Source of the DNA: Ancrocorticia sp047501485
GTDB taxonomy: Bacteria > Actinomycetota > Actinomycetes > Actinomycetales > Actinomycetaceae
Direction: 5' to 3'
Length of the DNA: 64,000 nt
Assembly (NCBI GenBank): GCA_047501485.1
Contig: JAZDRN010000007.1
Span: 72,913 to 136,912, forward strand
Shown: piece by piece, positions 60,003-64,000 of the stretch
Layout: every line of letters begins with the position of its first letter
Numbering within the stretch: the first letter of the stretch is position 1
The notes under the pieces: model-generated
Told to the model about the DNA's origin: nothing
Seen by the model: the letters and a program-made list of their open reading frames with translations, nothing else
Databases searched by the model: none
Program-made: the position numbers and the translations under genes

Positions 60003-62264
60003 CTAGTCCTTAATCACACTCTTGAAGCCGCGTAGCCGCAAGCTATTACTTACCACGAATATGCTCGAGAAGGCCATGGCTGCTCCGGCGAGCATCGGAT
60101 TGAGCAGACCGAGGGCCGCCAGCGGGATCGCCGCGGTGTTGTAGGCGAAGGCCCAGAACAGATTGCCCTTGATGGTGCGCAGGGTGCGGCGCGCGAGCCG
60201 GATGGCGTCCGTGGCACCGCGAAGATCGCCGCGTACCAACGTGATGTCCGCCGCCTCGATGGCCACGTCCGTTCCGGTTCCCATGGCCAAGCCGAGATCG
60301 GCCTGGGCGAGGGCTGCGGCGTCGTTCACGCCGTCGCCCACCATCGCCACTATCTTTCCCTGGTTCTGCAGGTCGGTGATGACCTTCGCCTTCTCCTCGG
60401 GCAGAACCTGGGCGATGACCTCCTCGATGTTCACTTCGGAAGCGATCTGACGTGCCACGGTCTCGTTGTCACCGGTCAAGAGCACCGGTGTGAGCCCGAG
60501 ATCGCGCAGCTGGGAGATGGCTTGTGCGGATGTCGCCTTCACAGTGTCCGCCACGGCGATCAACCCACGTGCCTGCTTGTCCCAGCCGACCACGATGACG
60601 GTCTTGCCCTGCTCCTGCAGCTGGTTCTTGGCCCGTGCGAGTTCGGCGGAGAGTTCGCTTCCCCAGTCCTGTAGCAGGCTTTCCTTACCGACGACGACGT
60701 CGCGTTCGCCGATTCGGCCCCGGACTCCGTGCCCCTCGACGTTCGAGAAATCCGTCGCGACAGGGAGGGTCCCGGCCTCCTCCTTCGCGGCGACGGCAAC
60801 CGCCTGCGCGATGGGATGCTCTGAGGAGTCCTCAAGGGCGCCCGCGATCGAGAGGAGCTCTTCGGGATCGGTCTGGGGGGAGACGACATCGGTGACCGTC
60901 ATCTTGCCGGTGGTCACGGTGCCGGTCTTGTCCAGGACGATGGTGTCCACACGGCGGGTGGATTCCAGCACCTCGGGGCCCTTGATGAGGATTCCTATCT
61001 GAGCGCCGCGGCCCGTACCCACCAGAAGGGCGGTCGGAGTTGCCAGGCCCAGAGCACACGGGCAGGCGATGATGAGCACGGCGACGGCAGCGGTGAACGC
61101 GGCTGTCAGCGGGAAGCCAGCGCCCAGCCAGGCTCCGAGGGTGGCCACCGCTATAGCGATGACGATGGGGACGAAGACGCCCGAGATCTTGTCCGCGAGA
61201 CGCTGCACTTCGGCCTTGCCGGACTGGGCGTCCTCGACCATCTTGGCCATCTGCGCCAGCTGGGTGTCGGGACCGATGCGGCTTGCGCGAACCAGCAGGC
61301 GCCCGCCCGCGTTCACGGTGGCTCCGGTGACGGAGTCTCCCTCGCCGACCTCCACGGGAACGGACTCGCCTGTCAGCATCGAGGCATCCACGGCCGATGT
61401 CCCGGAGACGATGACGCCGTCGGTCGCGATCTTCTCTCCCGGCCGAACGATGAACTGGTCGCCCACGCGTAGTTCATCAATGGGGATGCGGACCTCTGTC
61501 TCGCCCCGCTGGACAGCCACGTCCTTGGCGCCCAGTTCCATGAGAGCGCGCAGTGCGGCGCCGGCCTGCCGCTTGGACTTCTTCTCGAAGTAGCGTCCGC
61601 CGAGCACGAAGGTGATGACTCCTGCGGCGACCTCTAGGTAGATGTTCGCGGCGCCGTCGGAGGGTGCAACGGTCAACTCGAAGGCGTGGGTCATTCCCGG
61701 AACGCCCGCGGTCCCGAAGAAGAGTGCATAGAGGGACCAGAGGAAAGCCGCCGTCGTCCCCAAAGAGATCAGGGTGTCCATCGTGGCCGCGCCGTGCTTG
61801 AGGTTGACCCAGGCTGCGCGATGGAACGGCCAGCCGGCCCAGACGATGACCGGAGCGGCCAACGTCAGGGACGCCCACTGCCAGTAGGTGAACTGGAGTG
61901 CCAGGATCATCGCCATGAGGATGACGGGGACGGAGAGGATCGCCGCCCCGATGAAGCGCTGACGCAGCGCCGTCAGCTCCGGATCGGCGTCCGATTCGTT
62001 GGCGGCCTCTTCGCCGGAGGCGCGTTTGGGTGCCGGCAGCTTCGCGCCGTAGCCGGCGTTCTCCACCGCGGCGACGAGATCGAGGGGGTCATAGCCCTCC
62101 GGCACGGAAACCGCCGCCTTCTCGGTGGCGTAGTTGACCGTGGCGCTCACGCCATCAAGCTTGTTGAGCTTCTTCTCGATCCGGGCCGCGCACGAGGCGC
62201 AGGTCATCCCCGTGATGTTGAGCTCGATGTTTGTTGGGGCAACCGGGGTTGGAGCGACCGCCAT
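60003..62264 (-). CDS. copA: Copper-translocating P-type ATPase
   Basis: The 753-residue P1B-type ATPase exports Cu(I). One N-terminal metal domain (GMTCASC, C22 and C25), membrane motif CPC in IACPCALGLATP (near residue 400), phosphorylation site DKTGTVTTGK (near 442), SSEHPIAQAV and GDGVNDAAALA. Start preceded by AGGAC. A 50-aa membrane protein gene lies 12 bp upstream and csoR 2 bp downstream. Confidence 0.95.
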   Translation of the reverse strand: MAVAPTPVAPTNIELNITGMTCASCAARIEKKLNKLDGVSATVNYATEKAAVSVPEGYDPLDLVAAVENAGYGAKLPAPKRASGEEAANESDADPELTALRQRFIGAAILSVPVILMAMILALQFTYWQWASLTLAAPVIVWAGWPFHRAAWVNLKHGAATMDTLISLGTTAAFLWSLYALFFGTAGVPGMTHAFELTVAPSDGAANIYLEVAAGVITFVLGGRYFEKKSKRQAGAALRALMELGAKDVAVQRGETEVRIPIDELRVGDQFIVRPGEKIATDGVIVSGTSAVDASMLTGESVPVEVGEGDSVTGATVNAGGRLLVRASRIGPDTQLAQMAKMVEDAQSGKAEVQRLADKISGVFVPIVIAIAVATLGAWLGAGFPLTAAFTAAVAVLIIACPCALGLATPTALLVGTGRGAQIGILIKGPEVLESTRRVDTIVLDKTGTVTTGKMTVTDVVSPQTDPEELLSIAGALEDSSEHPIAQAVAVAAKEEAGTLPVATDFSNVEGHGVRGRIGERDVVVGKESLLQDWGSELSAELARAKNQLQEQGKTVIVVGWDKQARGLIAVADTVKATSAQAISQLRDLGLTPVLLTGDNETVARQIASEVNIEEVIAQVLPEEKAKVITDLQNQGKIVAMVGDGVNDAAALAQADLGLAMGTGTDVAIEAADITLVRGDLRGATDAIRLARRTLRTIKGNLFWAFAYNTAAIPLAALGLLNPMLAGAAMAFSSIFVVSNSLRLRGFKSVIKD

Positions 62265-62276
62265 AGTCCTGTCCTT

Positions 62277-62429
62277 CTAGTGATTGGTGTCTTCGTGGTG
62301 GGTGACGGATTGCTCCTGCCAGTTCTCCACTACGCTGTCGGGGACGACGGCGCCTGCCACGGCGTAGGAGGCCACGAAGATCGCGACAAGTCCTACGCCG
62401 TAGAGGGCCAAACGGCTTGCGGCATTCAT
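62277..62429 (-). CDS. 50-aa membrane protein with His/acidic tail in the copper operon
   Basis: A short frame between copZ and copA: MNAASRLALYGVGLVAIFV opens with one membrane helix, and the end VTHHEDTNH is rich in histidine and acid. The ATG overlaps the copZ stop (TGATG), and copA starts 12 bp later, so it is translated with the operon. The tail could bind copper. Short similar proteins beside copper genes occur in other actinobacteria (recalled, not searched). Confidence 0.65.
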   Translation of the reverse strand: MNAASRLALYGVGLVAIFVASYAVAGAVVPDSVVENWQEQSVTHHEDTNH

Positions 62430-62638
62430 CAGACGCGAACGGCCTCGTAGCCTGCTTCGTCGACGGCGGCGGCGACGTCGGCATCGTTCAGTTCGGCATC
62501 GGAGATGATCACGAGCTTGCCGGTCTGTGCACTGACATCGATGCCGGTGACGCCGGAGATCTGCTCGACTTCCTCGCGCACGTGGTTCTCGCAGTGCCCA
62601 CAGGTCATTCCGGTTACCTTGTATTCGGTCGTTGCCAT
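62429..62638 (-). CDS. copZ: CopZ-like copper chaperone
   Basis: The 69-residue heavy-metal-associated domain protein has the metal-binding loop GMTCGHCENHV (C13, C16) and the usual ferredoxin-like pattern (EVEQISGVTGIDV; AAAVDEAGYEAV). It delivers Cu(I) to CopA. First gene of the operon, behind a CsoR-type operator. The start at 62638 is preceded by an AAGGA site. Confidence 0.93.
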   Translation of the reverse strand: MATTEYKVTGMTCGHCENHVREEVEQISGVTGIDVSAQTGKLVIISDAELNDADVAAAVDEAGYEAVRV

Positions 62639-62735
62639 GAGGAATCCTTTCAGTATGCCGTCTGTGACAGCACGTGACTGGGGACAGAGAGGACGAAACG
62701 ATTTCCGTCTTCTCAACTCCATTGTGATTGGGTAA

Positions 62736-62753
62736 GTACCCTTAGGGGGTACC
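62736..62753. promoter_or_regulatory. Candidate CsoR operator
   Basis: GTACCCTTAGGGGGTACC has the GTACCC...GGGTAC symmetry of CsoR sites and lies about 100 bp upstream of copZ. It fits autoregulation of copZ-copA-csoR. Confidence 0.6.
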
Positions 62754-62814
62754 AGTAGTAAGAATCTATCGTACCGTTTTATTCCCGGCAAGGGCATTGG
62801 TCCCAGACTGAATG

Positions 62815-62850
62815 CGAATGGGTGCTATGCGAGGACATAGCACCCATTCG
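62815..62850. terminator. Perfect 15-bp hairpin between copZ and the aldo/keto reductase gene
   Basis: CGAATGGGTGCTATG and its exact complement flank the loop CGAGGA. It lies 64 bp after the stop of the minus-strand aldo/keto reductase gene and probably ends that transcript. Confidence 0.7.
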
Positions 62851-62913
62851 TTGTGGTGTGAGCTGCGCGACCCTACCTGGGGGCAACGCTCTCTATTCAG
62901 CTGATCTTCTGGT

Positions 62914-63771
62914 TCATAGGAGGCCGGACGATAGGTCGTCGGGCTTGCCCAGACGCTCCGCAGCCTCGACCGAGTAATGATCGATACCCTGCGAATGGCC
63001 CTTGTCCAAGGTGGCGATCGCGCTCATCTGACCGTCGGTCAGTGCGAAATCGAACACGTCTATGTTCTCGGCTATGCGGGAAGGGGTGACGGATTTGGGG
63101 ATCACGATGACGTTGCGCTGGATCAGCCACCGCAGAATCACCTGGGGAACGCTCTTGTTGTGGGCGTCGGCGATCGCCACCAAGGTGGGATTGTCCAGGA
63201 TGCCGTACTTGCCCTGGGCCAACGGGCCCCAGGACTCGATCTGGACGCCGCGGTTGGCCATGACCTTCTGATTCTTCACCCGCTGGAAGTAGGGGTGTGT
63301 CTCTACCTGATTGATGGCCGGGGTGACATCCGTATGCATGATGAAATCGACCAAACGCCCCGAGTAGAAGTTCGAGACTCCGATGGACTTGGTGAGACCC
63401 TCGGAGTAGAGCTTCTCCATCTCGCGCCACTCGCCGAAGACATCGCCGAAGGGCTGGTGAATGAGGTAAAGGTCGACGTAGTCCAGTCCCAGCCTCTTGA
63501 GGGACGCCTCGAAAGCCTTGCGCGTGTTCTCCGCGTTCGGCTGTACCCACAGCTTCGTGGTGATGAACAGCTCGTCACGGGGGATTCCGGCCTTTGCCAA
63601 CGCCCGTCCAACGCCTTCTTCATTGTGGTAGATCGCTGCGGTGTCGATGGAGCGGTAACCGGCTTCTAAAGCGGAAAGGACGGCAGCCTCGGTGTCCTCA
63701 TTGGGAATTTTGAATACACCGAAGCCAAGAATAGGCATCTGGACACCATTATTAAGGGTCACGTTCTGCAT
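62914..63771 (-). CDS. Aldo/keto reductase
   Basis: The 285-residue NADPH-dependent reductase has the tetrad visible in YRSIDTAAIYHNE (Asp, Tyr), FITTKLW (Lys) and LYLIHQP (His), with the cofactor motif IPKSVTPSRIAEN. It resembles 2,5-diketo-D-gluconate reductase-type enzymes acting on small carbonyls. It stands alone and is followed by a strong hairpin. Confidence 0.93.
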   Translation of the reverse strand: MQNVTLNNGVQMPILGFGVFKIPNEDTEAAVLSALEAGYRSIDTAAIYHNEEGVGRALAKAGIPRDELFITTKLWVQPNAENTRKAFEASLKRLGLDYVDLYLIHQPFGDVFGEWREMEKLYSEGLTKSIGVSNFYSGRLVDFIMHTDVTPAINQVETHPYFQRVKNQKVMANRGVQIESWGPLAQGKYGILDNPTLVAIADAHNKSVPQVILRWLIQRNVIVIPKSVTPSRIAENIDVFDFALTDGQMSAIATLDKGHSQGIDHYSVEAAERLGKPDDLSSGLL

Positions 63772-63898
63772 GGAGTATTCCTTCGCTTGTTGTACGGTAC
63801 CTCAGTCTGCCGATGGGAAGGGGCACGAGGAAGTAGTACTAGCCTAGCCGCAAAGACGCTTGAAACAGCGGACTTTTGTCTGAAAAGGGTGAAGCGAA

Positions 63899-63926
63899 GG
63901 GGTGGTGGGCCGCTGGCCACCACCCC
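63899..63926. terminator. GC-rich hairpin near the window end
   Basis: GGGGTGGTGGGCC and GGCCACCACCCC pair around GCT with one bulged G. It could end a transcript entering from the right; that gene is outside the window. Confidence 0.4.
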
Positions 63927-64000
63927 ACCACAGGGGGAACGCGAAACGGACCTCCCTGAAACACCCTTACACGGCTGAAAAAACCGCCCAGATACTCCAA

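Overview
The window looks like a chromosomal segment of a moderately high-GC actinobacterium. Supporting signs are leaderless promoters with TAnnnT hexamers 6-8 nt before ATG/GTG, a MoxR/DUF58/transglutaminase locus, a DUF222-HNH protein, a CsoR-controlled copper operon and an ECF biotin transporter. A family such as Actinomycetaceae is plausible, but the genus cannot be fixed from sequence alone. No tRNA, rRNA or CRISPR array is visible. Two runs of N (6907-6916 and 28096-28103) show this is a draft scaffold joined inside repeats.

Layout. 1-6.9 kb: end of a serpin gene, D-serine ammonia-lyase, a lipoprotein, a DUF4261/DUF6891-like protein, a fructosamine-kinase-like protein and a truncated MmcQ/YjbR gene. 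6.9-12 kb: a heterodimeric ABC exporter with complementary degenerate ATP sites behind a candidate iron box, then CorA. 12-19.5 kb: single metabolic genes (SDR, two MDR-type oxidoreductases counting the later QOR, radical SAM/SPASM, ArsC, pyrimidine-dimer glycosylase) and MarR and MerR regulators with their neighbours. 19.8-25.5 kb: a TetR-gap operon, quinone oxidoreductase, a hypothetical membrane-tailed protein, phosphofructokinase and a YqeY-like protein. 25.6-30.5 kb: cupin, a decayed gene, a GC-rich IS256-family element with an 8-bp target duplication, then the vitamin B6 pair PLPBP and pyridoxal kinase. 30.9-41.5 kb: repeat-rich DUF222-HNH protein, AzlCD exporter, Lhr helicase and an MHS-family symporter.

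41.7-50.7 kb is the accessory heart of the window. It is a broken RHS polymorphic-toxin gene: the secretion-signal fragment is out of frame with the RHS core and its variable tip. The tip's stop codon overlaps the start of a putative membrane immunity gene, and a same-strand array of small genes follows. That array contains three copies of a membrane family (A), two copies of a soluble family (B), two copies of another family (D/E) and a 75-bp relict of the 3-prime end of E. Most of these families are unfamiliar to me.

50.9-64 kb returns to housekeeping: MoxR plus a single-chain DUF58-transglutaminase fusion, a small zincin, BioY-BioM-BioN biotin uptake, MgtE, an autoregulated copper operon (copZ, a 50-aa membrane protein, copA, csoR) and an aldo/keto reductase. 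A short palindromic repeat (GCGTTG...TGCCAATA...CAACGC) occurs four times across the window and appears to be an undescribed REP/MITE-like family.
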